NCBI RefSeq assembly: GCF_014200015.1
Contig: NZ_JACHOT010000001.1
Span: forward strand, 1,240,001 to 1,304,000
Source of the DNA: Aminobacter niigataensis
GTDB taxonomy: Bacteria > Pseudomonadota > Alphaproteobacteria > Rhizobiales > Rhizobiaceae
Length of the DNA stretch: 64,000 nt
Reading direction: 5' to 3'
Shown here: piece after piece, positions 1-9,300 of the stretch
How the letters are laid out: each line of letters opens with the position of its first letter
How positions within the stretch are numbered: position 1 is the first letter of the stretch
Position numbers and translations under genes: made by a program
Notes under the pieces: model-generated
What the model was told of the DNA's origin: nothing
What the model saw: only the letters and a program-made list of their open reading frames with translations
Databases searched by the model: none

Positions 1-68
1 CGACGCTTAGCGCGGACGGCAGCGCCTCGCTGTTCGATGCAGACGAGACCTACCGCAAGAAATCGTGA
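1..68 (+). CDS. 3' end of an unidentified protein (partial)
   Basis: An open frame enters from the left edge and stops at TGA 66-68, giving a 21-residue tail ending in FDADETYRKKS. The tail is polar with a basic end. It is too short to assign a family. It lies on the same strand as the following patatin-like gene, with 84 bases between them. Confidence 0.45.
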   Translation, partial: TLSADGSASLFDADETYRKKS

Positions 69-152
69 ACCGGCTTCCCGTCCTGCAACACAAAGATTCA
101 CGATTTTAATACGTGTCCAGTGTACTCTGTACGCGGGACAAGGGAGATCGTG

Positions 153-1124
153 ATGCTCGAATGGGCGTCGTTCCATGCGCGTCAGAACGTCCGGGAAGCA
201 AACGGCTTTTCCTCGGGCACGGGCGCCGACGATCCGAAGCTAGCCAAAGAAACCGGAATCTCCCTCGCGCTCGGCGGCGGTGCCGCGCGTGGCTGGGCAC
301 ATATCGGCGTCCTGCGTGCGCTTGACGAGGCAGGCATCCGCATCAACATGATCGCCGGCACCTCCATCGGCGCACTGGTCGGCGGCTGCTATCTCGCCGG
401 CAAACTCGACCAGCTCGAGGAGTTCGCCCGCAGCCTGACCAAGCGCCGCATCTTCGGCCTGTTCGACCTGCAGATCGTCGGCAATGGCCTGTTCGGCGGC
501 ATGAAGCTCGACTCGCGCATGCAGCAGCACATGGCGGGCGTCACCTTCGAGGACCTGCCAAAGCCGTTCGTCTGCGTTGCTGCCGAAATCCGCACCGGCC
601 ACGAAATCTGGCTGTCGAGCGGTTCGCTGATCAAGGCGATGCGCGCGTCCTATGCCCTGCCCGGTGTTTTCGAGCCGGTGACCTGCAATGGCCGCGTCCT
701 GGTAGACGGAGCGCTGGTCAATCCGGTGCCGGTCTCGGTCTGCCGTGCCAACGAGCAGCCGCTCGTCGTTGCCGTCAACCTGCACTATGACCTGTTCGGC
801 CGCGCGGCCGTCATCAAGCACAGCGCCGGCGAACTGATGGTCGAGCGCGACGCCAAGCCGGCCGACCAGTACGACGCCAACCGCAGCGCGCGTGAATCGC
901 GGCTGGGCATCAGCGGGGTAATGGTCGAGGCCTTCAACATCATCCAGGACCGCATCTCGCGGGCACGCCTCGCCGGCGACCCGCCCGACCTGTCGCTGCA
1001 GCCCAAGCTCGGCCACATCGGCCTGTCGGAGTTCCATCGCGCCGACGAAGCGATCCGGCTCGGCTACGAGGCCACCAAGGCACAGATGGACGAGATCGTC
1101 AGGCTGCAGGCCGTCCTGGGCTAA
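153..1124 (+). CDS. Patatin-like phospholipase (RssA/NTE type)
   Basis: This is a 323-residue serine lipid acyl hydrolase of the patatin family, expected to remove acyl chains from phospholipids. The oxyanion loop GGGAARG is at residues 41-47, the nucleophile motif GTSIG at 69-73 (Ser71) and the catalytic Asp in VDGAL at about 185, giving the Ser-Asp dyad. I chose ATG 153 because AGGGAG at 141-146 lies six bases upstream; an in-frame ATG at 120 has no such site. No signal peptide is evident, so it is probably cytoplasmic. The 3' end overlaps the converging recJ by 4 bases. The substrate is not known. Confidence 0.85.
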   Translation: MLEWASFHARQNVREANGFSSGTGADDPKLAKETGISLALGGGAARGWAHIGVLRALDEAGIRINMIAGTSIGALVGGCYLAGKLDQLEEFARSLTKRRIFGLFDLQIVGNGLFGGMKLDSRMQQHMAGVTFEDLPKPFVCVAAEIRTGHEIWLSSGSLIKAMRASYALPGVFEPVTCNGRVLVDGALVNPVPVSVCRANEQPLVVAVNLHYDLFGRAAVIKHSAGELMVERDAKPADQYDANRSARESRLGISGVMVEAFNIIQDRISRARLAGDPPDLSLQPKLGHIGLSEFHRADEAIRLGYEATKAQMDEIVRLQAVLG

Positions 1125-2911
1125 GGCCCGGCAAGTGACGCGTCGATGACGCGCAGTTGGACCGTGCGGTTGCCATTCCAGTGATTGACCGACAGCGACC
1201 CGGCGACATGGACCGTGCGCCCGCTGTTCCTCAGCAGGAACTCGCCAAGCGGCGCTTCGGCGGACCGGAACGAGATGCCCTGGATGCGGCCGCCACTTTC
1301 AGACCTGAGGTCGATGCGCACGTGGCCTGTGCCGATCACCCTGACATCGGCCAGCTTGTGCCTCGGCAGGACGAAGGTTGGGGCTACGTGGCCCTGTCCG
1401 AACGGACCCGCCTTTTCCAATGACTCGACGAGTGCCAGCGTCGCACCTTCGGCGGCGAGCGCGCCGTCGACAAGCAGGCTTTCCTCGTCCTGCAGGCGGA
1501 ACACGTCTGCGGCCGCGCGTGCCTCGAAGAAGGCGCGCACCTCACCGAGCTTCGCGCGCTCGACGGTGATGCCGGCCGCCATGGCATGACCGCCACCCTT
1601 GACCAACAGCCCAGCCTCGACGGCCTCCCGAACCAGACGACCGAGATCGAAGCCCGAGACGGACCGCCCTGAGCCGGTGCCGACACCATTGCCGTTGAAG
1701 GCAATGGCGAAAGCCGGGCGACGGGCATGGTCCTTGAGCCGCGACGCCAGCAACCCGACAATGCCGGGATGCCAGGTCGTGTTGGCCGTCACCAGCACCG
1801 CTGGTCCAGGCCCGGCACCGATCTCCGCATCGGCCTCGGCGCGCGCCTCGGCCAGCATTACCGTCTCCATCGCCTGACGCTCCTGGTTCAGGCGATCGAG
1901 CGTTTCGGCGATCGTGCCTGCCTCGACCGGATCGTCGGTCACCAGCAGCTTGCTGCCGAGCGCCGCGTCGCCGATGCGCCCGCCGGCATTGATGCGCGGC
2001 CCGAGCAGGAACGACAGATGGAACGTATTCAGCGGCTCGCCGATGCGGGCGACGCGGGCGAGCGCGGTGAGACCGGGATTGTTCTGCTGGCGCATCGCCT
2101 GCAGGCCCTTGACGACAAAGGCCCTGTTGACGCCGGTCAGCGGCACCACGTCGGCCACGGTCGCAAGAGCCACGAGGTCGAGCAGCTTGAGAAGATCGGG
2201 ACGCTGCGCGTCAGGCAGCCGTTCGCGCAGCACCTTGGCGGTCTGCACCAGCGTCAGGAAGGTCACGCCGGCGGCGCAAAGATGGCCCTGGCCCGATAGA
2301 TCGTCGTCGCGGTTCGGATTGACCACGGCAACCGCGTTCGGCAACGCACCGCCGACTTGATGGTGGTCGAGCACGACGACATCGGCACCGGCCTCGTTGG
2401 CCGCCTCGATCGAAGCCGCGCTGTTGGTGCCGCAGTCCACGGTGACGATCAGGCGGGCGCCACGGCCGATCAATTCGCGCATCGCATCGGGATTGGGGCC
2501 GTAGCCTTCGAAGATGCGGTCGGGGATGTAGATTTCGGCCTCGACGCCGAAGTGGCCGAGAAAACGTTTCATCAGCGCCGACGAGCAGGCGCCATCGACA
2601 TCATAGTCGCCGAAGATGGCGACGCGCTCGCCGCGCAGCACCGCATCGGCGATGCGGCCGGCGGCCTTGTTCATGTCGGTTAGCGTCGCCGGATCCGGCA
2701 ACAGGTCGCGGATGGTGGGGTCGAGGAAGCGTTCCGCATCCTCCGGCAGCACACCGCGCCCGGCCAGCACGCGAGCGACGATGTCGGGCACACCATGGCC
2801 CTGTGCGATGGCGAGCGCCAGCATATCCTGGCGCTCGGTCAGCCGGTGCTCCCATGAAACACCGGTGGCCGAACGCCGTACGCCGAGGAAATTGCGCTTT
2901 TCAATCGCCAT
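1121..2911 (-). CDS. recJ: Single-stranded-DNA-specific exonuclease RecJ
   Basis: RecJ degrades single-stranded DNA 5' to 3' in recombination (RecF pathway) and in mismatch and base-excision repair. The 596-residue protein has the DHH phosphoesterase motifs in order: DYDVDG at 102-107, VTVDCG near 157 and LDHHQ at 181-185. The DHHA1 motif GGGHAMAAGI is in the C-terminal half, followed by the usual OB-like tail. These aspartates and histidines bind the catalytic metal ions. Length fits the family. It is the first of several minus-strand housekeeping genes (recJ, glpX, hom, alaC) with short gaps. Confidence 0.95.
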   Translation of the reverse strand: MAIEKRNFLGVRRSATGVSWEHRLTERQDMLALAIAQGHGVPDIVARVLAGRGVLPEDAERFLDPTIRDLLPDPATLTDMNKAAGRIADAVLRGERVAIFGDYDVDGACSSALMKRFLGHFGVEAEIYIPDRIFEGYGPNPDAMRELIGRGARLIVTVDCGTNSAASIEAANEAGADVVVLDHHQVGGALPNAVAVVNPNRDDDLSGQGHLCAAGVTFLTLVQTAKVLRERLPDAQRPDLLKLLDLVALATVADVVPLTGVNRAFVVKGLQAMRQQNNPGLTALARVARIGEPLNTFHLSFLLGPRINAGGRIGDAALGSKLLVTDDPVEAGTIAETLDRLNQERQAMETVMLAEARAEADAEIGAGPGPAVLVTANTTWHPGIVGLLASRLKDHARRPAFAIAFNGNGVGTGSGRSVSGFDLGRLVREAVEAGLLVKGGGHAMAAGITVERAKLGEVRAFFEARAAADVFRLQDEESLLVDGALAAEGATLALVESLEKAGPFGQGHVAPTFVLPRHKLADVRVIGTGHVRIDLRSESGGRIQGISFRSAEAPLGEFLLRNSGRTVHVAGSLSVNHWNGNRTVQLRVIDASLAGP

Positions 2912-2967
2912 TCAGAGGAGGTCCACCCGCTTCGGATCGACCATAGGCGACCGCGACAAGCGCGTAA

Positions 2968-3942
2968 TCAGAATTTTTCCAGATCCTGATGGCGCGCCTT
3001 GATTTCACGAACAGTCTTGGACGAGGAGCGCAGCACGATGGTGTGCGTGGTGATCGAGTCGCGTCCGAACTTCACGCCGGCAAGCAGGTTGCCGTCGGTG
3101 ACGCCGGTTGCCGCAAACAGCACGTCGCCACGCGCCATTTCCTCGATCCGGTAGACCTTTTTAGGGTCTTCAATGCCCATGGTGGCGGCACGGGCGATCT
3201 TCTCCGGGCTGTCGAGCAGCAGCCTGCCTTGCATCTGGCCGCCAGTGCAACGCAATGCTGCGGCTGCCAGCACGCCCTCGGGCGCGCCGCCTGTGCCGAG
3301 ATAGATGTCGATGCCGGTTTCTTCCGGGTCGGTGGTGTGAATCACGCCGGCAACATCGCCGTCGCCGATCAGGCGGATGGCGGCACCGGTGGCACGCACG
3401 GCATCGATCAGCTTGGCATGGCGCGGGCGGTCGAGGATGCAAGCGGTGATCTCTCCGACCGGCACGCCCTTGGCCTTGGCGACGCTGGCAATGTTTTCTG
3501 CCGGCGACGCATCGATGTCGATGACGCCATCGGGGTAGCCCGGGCCGACCGCGATCTTGTCCATATAGACGTCGGGCGCAAACAGCAGGCTGCCCTTTTC
3601 AGCAATGGCGATGACCGCCAGCGCGTTGGGCAGGTTCTTGGCGCAGATGGTGGTGCCTTCGAGCGGGTCGAGCGCGATGTCGACCTCGGGGCCACCAGCG
3701 CCGACTTCCTCGCCGATATAGAGCATCGGCGCTTCGTCGCGCTCGCCCTCGCCGATGACGACGGTGCCATCGATGGCGAGGCGGTTCAATTCCTGGCGCA
3801 TGGCGTCGACGGCCACCTGGTCGGCAGCCTTCTCGTCGCCGCGTCCGCGCAGCCGGGCGGCAGCGACAGCCGCGCGTTCGGTGACGCGCACGAGTTCCAT
3901 GGTGAGTATCCGGTCGAGGCCGGCAACAACGCTTTTCGCCAT
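2968..3942 (-). CDS. glpX: Class II fructose-1,6-bisphosphatase GlpX
   Basis: GlpX removes the 1-phosphate of fructose 1,6-bisphosphate in gluconeogenesis using a divalent metal. The 324-residue protein carries the class II signatures IGEGERDEAPM and DPLEGTT near residues 60 and 90, which supply the metal-binding acidic residues. The ORF stays open to 4002, but I take the ATG at 3942 (MAKSVVAGLD) because an AGGACC site lies just upstream and GlpX proteins begin there. In several alphaproteobacteria glpX follows hom, as here. Confidence 0.93.
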   Translation of the reverse strand: MAKSVVAGLDRILTMELVRVTERAAVAAARLRGRGDEKAADQVAVDAMRQELNRLAIDGTVVIGEGERDEAPMLYIGEEVGAGGPEVDIALDPLEGTTICAKNLPNALAVIAIAEKGSLLFAPDVYMDKIAVGPGYPDGVIDIDASPAENIASVAKAKGVPVGEITACILDRPRHAKLIDAVRATGAAIRLIGDGDVAGVIHTTDPEETGIDIYLGTGGAPEGVLAAAALRCTGGQMQGRLLLDSPEKIARAATMGIEDPKKVYRIEEMARGDVLFAATGVTDGNLLAGVKFGRDSITTHTIVLRSSSKTVREIKARHQDLEKF

Positions 3943-4132
3943 ATCAGGGTCCTGGAGTCGATGAATTCGGAGCGCCCGAACCGGGCCGGCTCTTATTGTC
4001 AAACCCTTGTGACAACGGCAAGACCTGTAGCCCGCTTTATCGAAAGCGAAACAATATCAATCGATTGAAAGGGAGTTGAGGCTTGACTGCCCCGGCGAAG
4101 GCGCATTTCCGCCCTCGCCTGCGTCGCCAGCC

Positions 4133-5446
4133 TCAGCCGGCGCGCTCGATGCGGATGACCTGTGGCTTGTCGGTCAGGTGGCCGTCCTTGGTCACGCCGT
4201 CGACGGCCTTGCGCACGGCAGCTTCGGTGGTCTCGTGGGTCACCAGGATGACGGTCTTCTCCGATACGCCATCGGAACCGTTGGCGTGCTGGACGATCGA
4301 TTCCAGTGAGATGTCGTTGTCGGCCATGCGCTTGGCGATCGCCGCGAAGACGCCTGTGCGGTCGTGCACGGTCAGGCGGATGAAATAACCGCCGGCGTGG
4401 CTGCGCATCTGCGCCTTCTTGTAGGGGCGCAGTTCCTTGGCCGGGCGGCCGAAGACCGGGCCGTGCTGGAAGCCGGGGCGGCTCTTGGCAATGTCGGCGA
4501 TGTCGCCAACGACCGCTGAAGCCGTGGCATTGCCGCCGGCGCCGGGGCCGGAAAGCAGCAGTTCGCCCAGAATATCGGTCTCGATGGCAACCGCATTGGT
4601 CACGCCATGCACCTGGGCGATGACCGAAGCCGTCGGCACCATGGTCGGGTGCACGCGCTGCTCGATGCCGCTTTCGGTGCGCTGGGCAACGCCAAGCAGC
4701 TTGATGCGGTAGCCGAGTTCGCCTGCGGCGCGAATGTCTGCCTGGGTGATGTTCGAGATGCCCTCGAGATAGATGTCGTCGGAGGCAATCCGGGTGCCGA
4801 AAGCCAGGCTGGTCAGGATTGCCAGCTTGTGCGCCGTGTCGTTGCCCTCGATGTCGAAGGTCGGGTCGGCTTCGGCATAGCCCAGACGCTGCGCGTCCTT
4901 GAGGCACGCCTCGAAGGTCAGGCCTTCTGCTTCCATGCGGGTCAGGATGTAGTTGCAGGTGCCGTTCAGGATGCCGAAAACGCGGTTGACGCTGTTGCCG
5001 GCCATCGCCTCGCGCATCGTCTTGATGACCGGGATGCCGCCGGCCACCGCCGCCTCGTAGTTGAGCAGCACGCCCTTCTTTTCGGCGACCTCGGCGAGCG
5101 CCACACCATGCTTGGCGAGCAACGCCTTGTTGGCGGTCACGACGTGCCGGCCAGCGGCGAGCGCGGCAGACACGCAGGAACGCGCCGCACCTTCGTCGCC
5201 ACCAATCAGTTCGACAAAGACATCGATGTCGGCCTTCTCGGCCAGTTCGATCGGATCGTCGAACCACTTGGCGCCACTCAGGTCGACGCCACGATCGCGC
5301 GAACGGTCACGCGCGGAGACAGCGGTGACGACGATTTCGCGGCCGCACTGGCGGGTGAGTTCGGCCGCCTTGTCGCGCAGCACGCGCGCCACCGAAGCAC
5401 CGACCGTGCCGAGACCGGCAATTCCAACACGCAATGCTTCAGCCAT
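4133..5446 (-). CDS. hom: Homoserine dehydrogenase
   Basis: This enzyme reduces aspartate semialdehyde to homoserine with NAD(P)H, the branch point toward threonine and methionine. The 437-residue protein has a Rossmann motif GLGTVG at 11-16, the TANKALLAKHG segment at 104-114 with its catalytic lysine, and the family signature NGTCNYI at 161-167. The last 80 or so residues form an ACT domain (YFIRLTVHDRTGVFAAIA), so threonine feedback is likely. It is the monofunctional type without an aspartate kinase domain. The gap to the upstream aminotransferase gene is 54 bases, consistent with one transcript. Confidence 0.95.
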   Translation of the reverse strand: MAEALRVGIAGLGTVGASVARVLRDKAAELTRQCGREIVVTAVSARDRSRDRGVDLSGAKWFDDPIELAEKADIDVFVELIGGDEGAARSCVSAALAAGRHVVTANKALLAKHGVALAEVAEKKGVLLNYEAAVAGGIPVIKTMREAMAGNSVNRVFGILNGTCNYILTRMEAEGLTFEACLKDAQRLGYAEADPTFDIEGNDTAHKLAILTSLAFGTRIASDDIYLEGISNITQADIRAAGELGYRIKLLGVAQRTESGIEQRVHPTMVPTASVIAQVHGVTNAVAIETDILGELLLSGPGAGGNATASAVVGDIADIAKSRPGFQHGPVFGRPAKELRPYKKAQMRSHAGGYFIRLTVHDRTGVFAAIAKRMADNDISLESIVQHANGSDGVSEKTVILVTHETTEAAVRKAVDGVTKDGHLTDKPQVIRIERAG

Positions 5447-5500
5447 GGTCGACGGCGCCTCTTACTTCAGTCGTTCTGGGAATGTTGTTCGTGGCGCCGC

Positions 5501-6718
5501 TCAGCGATGGGCTGCGAGCGGAACCACGTTGTTTGGATGCTTGGCGGTGGTTTGCAGGAAGCGCTTGATGCTTCGTGCCGCCTGGCGGATGCGGTGTTCG
5601 TTTTCGACCAGCGCAAGACGGACATAATCGTCGCCGTGCTCGCCGAAACCGACGCCCGGAGCCACGGCCACGTCGGCGTGCTCGATGAGCAGCTTGGAGA
5701 ACTCTAGCGAACCGAGATGCTTGAACGGCTCGGGGATCGGCGCCCAGGCAAACATCGTCGCTGCCGGCGCCGGGATTTCCCAGCCGGCGCGGGCGAAGGA
5801 ATCAACCATGACGTCGCGGCGCTTGTGATAGACCTCGCGCACCTCGGCAATGTCGGTGCCGTCGCCGTTGAGGGCCGCGGTCGCCGCCACTTGGATGGGC
5901 GTGAACGCACCATAATCGAGATAGGACTTCACGCGCGTCAGCGCCGCGATCAAGCGCTCGTTGCCGACGGCAAAGCCCATGCGCCAGCCCGGCATCGAGA
6001 AGGTCTTCGACATCGAGGTGAATTCGACCGTGACGTCGATCGCGCCCGGAACCTCAAGCACTGAAGGCGGCGGATTGCCGTCGAAATAGATCTCGGAATA
6101 GGCGAGGTCCGACAGGATGATGATGTCGTTCTTCTTGGCGAACGCGACCACGTCCTTGTAGAAATCGAGCGTCGCGACCTGTGCCGTCGGGTTCGAAGGG
6201 TAATTGAGGATCAGCGCCAGCGGCTTGGGGATCGAGTGACGCACGCCGCGCTCGAGCGCGGGAATGAAGCCGTCATCGGGCTTCGCCTGCAGCGAGCGGA
6301 TGACGCCGCCCGACATGATGAAGCCGAAGGCATGGATCGGATAGGTCGGATCCGGGCACAGGACCACGTCGCCGGGGGCCGTGATCGCCTGCGCCATGTT
6401 GGCGAAGCCTTCCTTCGAGCCGAGCGTCGCCACGACCTGCGTGTCGGGGTTCAGCTTCACGCCGAAACGGCGGGCGTAATAATTGGCCTGGGCACGGCGC
6501 AGGCCGGGAATGCCGCGCGACGAAGAGTAGCGATGGGTGCGCGGGTCGCGGACCACTTCGCACAGCTTGTCGACGATCGCGGTCGGCGTCGGCAGGTCGG
6601 GATTGCCCATGCCAAGGTCGATGATGTCGGCGCCGCGCGATCGGGCGCTGGCCTTCAGCCGGTTGACCTGCTCGAAGACATAAGGCGGAAGGCGGCGGAC
6701 CTTGTGAAATTCTTCCAT
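5501..6718 (-). CDS. alaC: Class I aminotransferase, AlaC type
   Basis: This is a PLP-dependent fold-type I aminotransferase, probably interconverting alanine/2-oxoglutarate and pyruvate/glutamate. The 405-residue protein closely follows AlaC: RLPPYVF near the start, MGNPD, the SNPTAQ loop, SDLAYSEI (Asp204, Tyr207) and the PLP lysine in SMSKTFSMPGWRMG (Lys238). The ATG at 6718 has GGAACT just upstream and avoids running to the end of the next gene. It directly precedes hom, so the two may be cotranscribed. Similar sequences are sometimes annotated as LL-diaminopimelate aminotransferase, so the substrate is not certain. Confidence 0.85.
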   Translation of the reverse strand: MEEFHKVRRLPPYVFEQVNRLKASARSRGADIIDLGMGNPDLPTPTAIVDKLCEVVRDPRTHRYSSSRGIPGLRRAQANYYARRFGVKLNPDTQVVATLGSKEGFANMAQAITAPGDVVLCPDPTYPIHAFGFIMSGGVIRSLQAKPDDGFIPALERGVRHSIPKPLALILNYPSNPTAQVATLDFYKDVVAFAKKNDIIILSDLAYSEIYFDGNPPPSVLEVPGAIDVTVEFTSMSKTFSMPGWRMGFAVGNERLIAALTRVKSYLDYGAFTPIQVAATAALNGDGTDIAEVREVYHKRRDVMVDSFARAGWEIPAPAATMFAWAPIPEPFKHLGSLEFSKLLIEHADVAVAPGVGFGEHGDDYVRLALVENEHRIRQAARSIKRFLQTTAKHPNNVVPLAAHR

Positions 6719-6766
6719 GTCAGTTCCAGGTAAACGGGGGCTCGGCGATGCGTGCGCGATATACAC

Positions 6767-7156
6767 TCAATTGCAGGCGGGGTCGATAGTCTCGCACTTG
6801 CCTTCGATGGCCTTCAGCGTGTCGTCGCCGTGCTTTCGGGCAAGCGTGGTCATCGCCGCCGAATTGCCGCTGCCGGCACCGGCCTTGGCACCTTGCCGCC
6901 GCTGCGCGGCGTGAAGTTGGGCGAGTTTTGCCGCCTTCTGCTCCTCGGTGAACTGGGGTGCCGCGGCCGTCGGCCGGATGTTGAGATTAGGATAAGTGCC
7001 GGTGTCCTGCGCACCGCGACCACCTGCAAGGGCGGGACCAGTGTCGGCGCTCGTCGTGCTGGTGCAGCCGCTGGCGACCACGGGCAAGGCCAGCAATCCC
7101 GCCGATACGACTAGGCGGGCGCAGAAAAAAATATGCCGACCAACACGATGTGTCAT
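6767..7156 (-). CDS. Predicted lipoprotein of unknown function
   Basis: The 129-residue protein starts at ATG 7156 with a GGGGAAA site upstream. It has a basic N-terminus, a hydrophobic stretch and a lipobox-like VVASGC, so export and lipidation are likely. The mature part is Ala/Thr-rich and low in complexity, then becomes charged (FTEEQKAAKLAQLHAAQ) with a short helical segment and a C-terminal pair of cysteines (GKCETIDPACN). I do not recognise a family. It is divergent from phaC, with 99 bases between starts holding both promoters. Confidence 0.7.
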   Translation of the reverse strand: MTHRVGRHIFFCARLVVSAGLLALPVVASGCTSTTSADTGPALAGGRGAQDTGTYPNLNIRPTAAAPQFTEEQKAAKLAQLHAAQRRQGAKAGAGSGNSAAMTTLARKHGDDTLKAIEGKCETIDPACN

Positions 7157-7255
7157 AAAGTTTCCCCGACAGGCGCGGTAGAGCGCGTTGGACCCGGTAA
7201 GACGTCGCATGATAGTATGTCAATAAAAGGCCCTTTGGGAGGACCTCGAAAGACC

Positions 7256-9085
7256 ATGGCGAAGGTAGACGATTCGGACAAGCCGAGTGGCGATTCCCCC
7301 TCCTCCGTCGAGCAATACCTCGTCAAAGATCCCGAGCGCTTCGCGCTCAACATGGCCCGCATGATTGAACAGGCCGGCAAGGCCGCGTCCGCATGGGCCG
7401 AGCCGCGCGAGAAGGGCGAACTGCGCGACACCGTCGCCGAACCCATGACCGACATGGTCAAGACTTTCTCCAAGCTCACCGAATACTGGCTGTCGGACCC
7501 GCAACGCGCGCTCGAAGCGCAGACCAGGCTGTTCTCCGGCTATCTCGATGTCTGGAGCAAGTCGGTCCAGCGCATGGGCGGCGACGAGGTCGAAGATGCG
7601 GTCAAGCCGGAGCGCACCGACAAGCGCTTCCTCGACCCCGAATGGGGCCGCAACGCCTTCTTCGACTTCCTCAAGCAGGCCTATCTGGTCACTGCCCGCT
7701 GGGCAGGCGACCTTGTCGACCACGCCGACGGCCTCGACGAGCACACCCGCCACAAGGCCGGCTTCTATGTGAAGCAGGTCGCCAACGCGATTTCGCCGTC
7801 CAATTTCATCCTCACCAATCCGGAACTGTTCCGCGAGACGGTCGCCAGCAACGGCGAAAACCTGGTGCGCGGCATGAAGATGTTCGCCGAGGACATCGTG
7901 GCCGGCAAGGGCGACCTCAAGCTCAGGCAGGCCGACTATTCCGGCTTCGAGATCGGCAAGAACATCGCCACCACACCGGGCAAGGTGGTCGGCCGCAGCG
8001 ACGTCGCCGAAATCATCCAGTATGCGCCGACAACCGACAAGGTGCTGAAGCGTCCGCTGCTGATCTGCCCGCCCTGGATCAACAAATTCTACATCCTCGA
8101 TCTCAACCCGCAGAAATCCTTCATCCGCTGGGCCGTCGAGCAGGGCCACACCGTCTTCGTCATCTCCTGGATCAATCCCGACCAGCGCCACGGCCTGAAG
8201 GACTGGGAGGCCTATATCCGCGAGGGGCTGCAATACGGCCTCGACACGGTCGAACAGGCGACCGGCGAGCGCGAGGTCAACGCCATCGGCTATTGCGTCG
8301 GCGGCACGCTGCTGGCCGCGGCCCTGGCGCTTCTGGCGCAGGAGGGCGACCACCGCATCCGCTCGGTCACCTTCTTCACGACGCAGGTCGATTTCACCTA
8401 CGCCGGCGACCTCAAGGTCTTCGTCGACGAAGACCAGATCGCCGCCCTCGAACGCGCGATGAAGGACAAGGGTTTTCTCGACGGCACCAAGATGGCGACC
8501 GCCTTCAACATGCTGCGTTCCGGCGACCTTATCTGGCCCTACGTCGTCAACAACTACATGCGCGGCAAGGACCCGCTGCCGTTCGACCTGCTCTACTGGA
8601 ACGCGGATTCGACGCGCATGGCGGCAGCCAACCACTCCTTCTACCTGCGCAACTGCTATCTCGAGAACAACCTGTCGCAGGGCCGGATGGAGCTTGCCGG
8701 CCGAACCATCTCGCTCGCCGACATCACCATTCCCGTCTACAATCTGGCGGCCCGCGAGGATCACATCGCCCCTGCCCGCTCGGTCTTCCTCGGTTGCCAG
8801 TATTTCGGCGGCGATGTCGACTATGTCGTCGGCGGCTCGGGTCACATCGCCGGCGTGGTCAATCCCCCGGCCGCCGGCAAGTATCAATTCTGGTCGAGCG
8901 GCAAGCCAACGGGCGACTTCGACACATGGCTCAAGGGCGCCACCGAGACGCCCGGCTCGTGGTGGCCGCACTGGCACCGCTGGATCGAGGCCAAGGACGA
9001 CAGGCGCGTCGACCCCCGCAAGCCCGGGATAAGCGGCCCGGTGCTGGAAGACGCGCCCGGCAGCTATGTGAAGGTCCGCGTGTAA
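7256..9085 (+). CDS. phaC: Class I poly(3-hydroxyalkanoate) synthase
   Basis: PhaC polymerises (R)-3-hydroxyacyl-CoA, usually 3-hydroxybutyryl-CoA, into storage polyester on granule surfaces. The 609-residue length fits class I. The lipase-like box is GYCVGG with the catalytic Cys347 replacing serine; the partners are Asp502 (AAREDHIAP) and His530 (GGSGHIAG). The N-terminal domain and the motif WINKFYILDL are typical. GGGAGG lies 12 bases before ATG 7256, which is a little long; an ATG at 7217 in the same frame is the alternative. No phaA, phaB or phaR is in view nearby, but a depolymerase-type esterase occurs at 30.6 kb. Confidence 0.95.
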   Translation: MAKVDDSDKPSGDSPSSVEQYLVKDPERFALNMARMIEQAGKAASAWAEPREKGELRDTVAEPMTDMVKTFSKLTEYWLSDPQRALEAQTRLFSGYLDVWSKSVQRMGGDEVEDAVKPERTDKRFLDPEWGRNAFFDFLKQAYLVTARWAGDLVDHADGLDEHTRHKAGFYVKQVANAISPSNFILTNPELFRETVASNGENLVRGMKMFAEDIVAGKGDLKLRQADYSGFEIGKNIATTPGKVVGRSDVAEIIQYAPTTDKVLKRPLLICPPWINKFYILDLNPQKSFIRWAVEQGHTVFVISWINPDQRHGLKDWEAYIREGLQYGLDTVEQATGEREVNAIGYCVGGTLLAAALALLAQEGDHRIRSVTFFTTQVDFTYAGDLKVFVDEDQIAALERAMKDKGFLDGTKMATAFNMLRSGDLIWPYVVNNYMRGKDPLPFDLLYWNADSTRMAAANHSFYLRNCYLENNLSQGRMELAGRTISLADITIPVYNLAAREDHIAPARSVFLGCQYFGGDVDYVVGGSGHIAGVVNPPAAGKYQFWSSGKPTGDFDTWLKGATETPGSWWPHWHRWIEAKDDRRVDPRKPGISGPVLEDAPGSYVKVRV

Positions 9086-9300
9086 CCTGCTGTAATGCGT
9101 GGTGAGTTGACGCCCTTAACAAAGGGGGCGAGAACATGGCGCCTATCATGATCTCGCCTTAATTGGCGCATAGCCCGACACTGGGGAGATCATTGCAAGT
9201 GATCGGGTGCCGTTTCTTGTTCAGAAACGTGGTTGCGTAAACGTACGATTTTCATCGCCAAACGTGATCTTTGGCCTGCAGTGCATGAGAGGGGACCAGC

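Noticed and set aside
240-1037. Long minus-strand ORF opposite the patatin gene
   Set aside because: It has no ribosome site or family features and arises from the high GC third positions of the real gene.
2989-4068. Plus-strand ORF of 359 codons over glpX
   Set aside because: The glpX family motifs are on the other strand; this frame is low in meaning and has no start signal.
7220-8977. Minus-strand ORF of 585 codons over phaC
   Set aside because: It is a shadow of phaC, whose Cys-Asp-His triad is intact on the plus strand.
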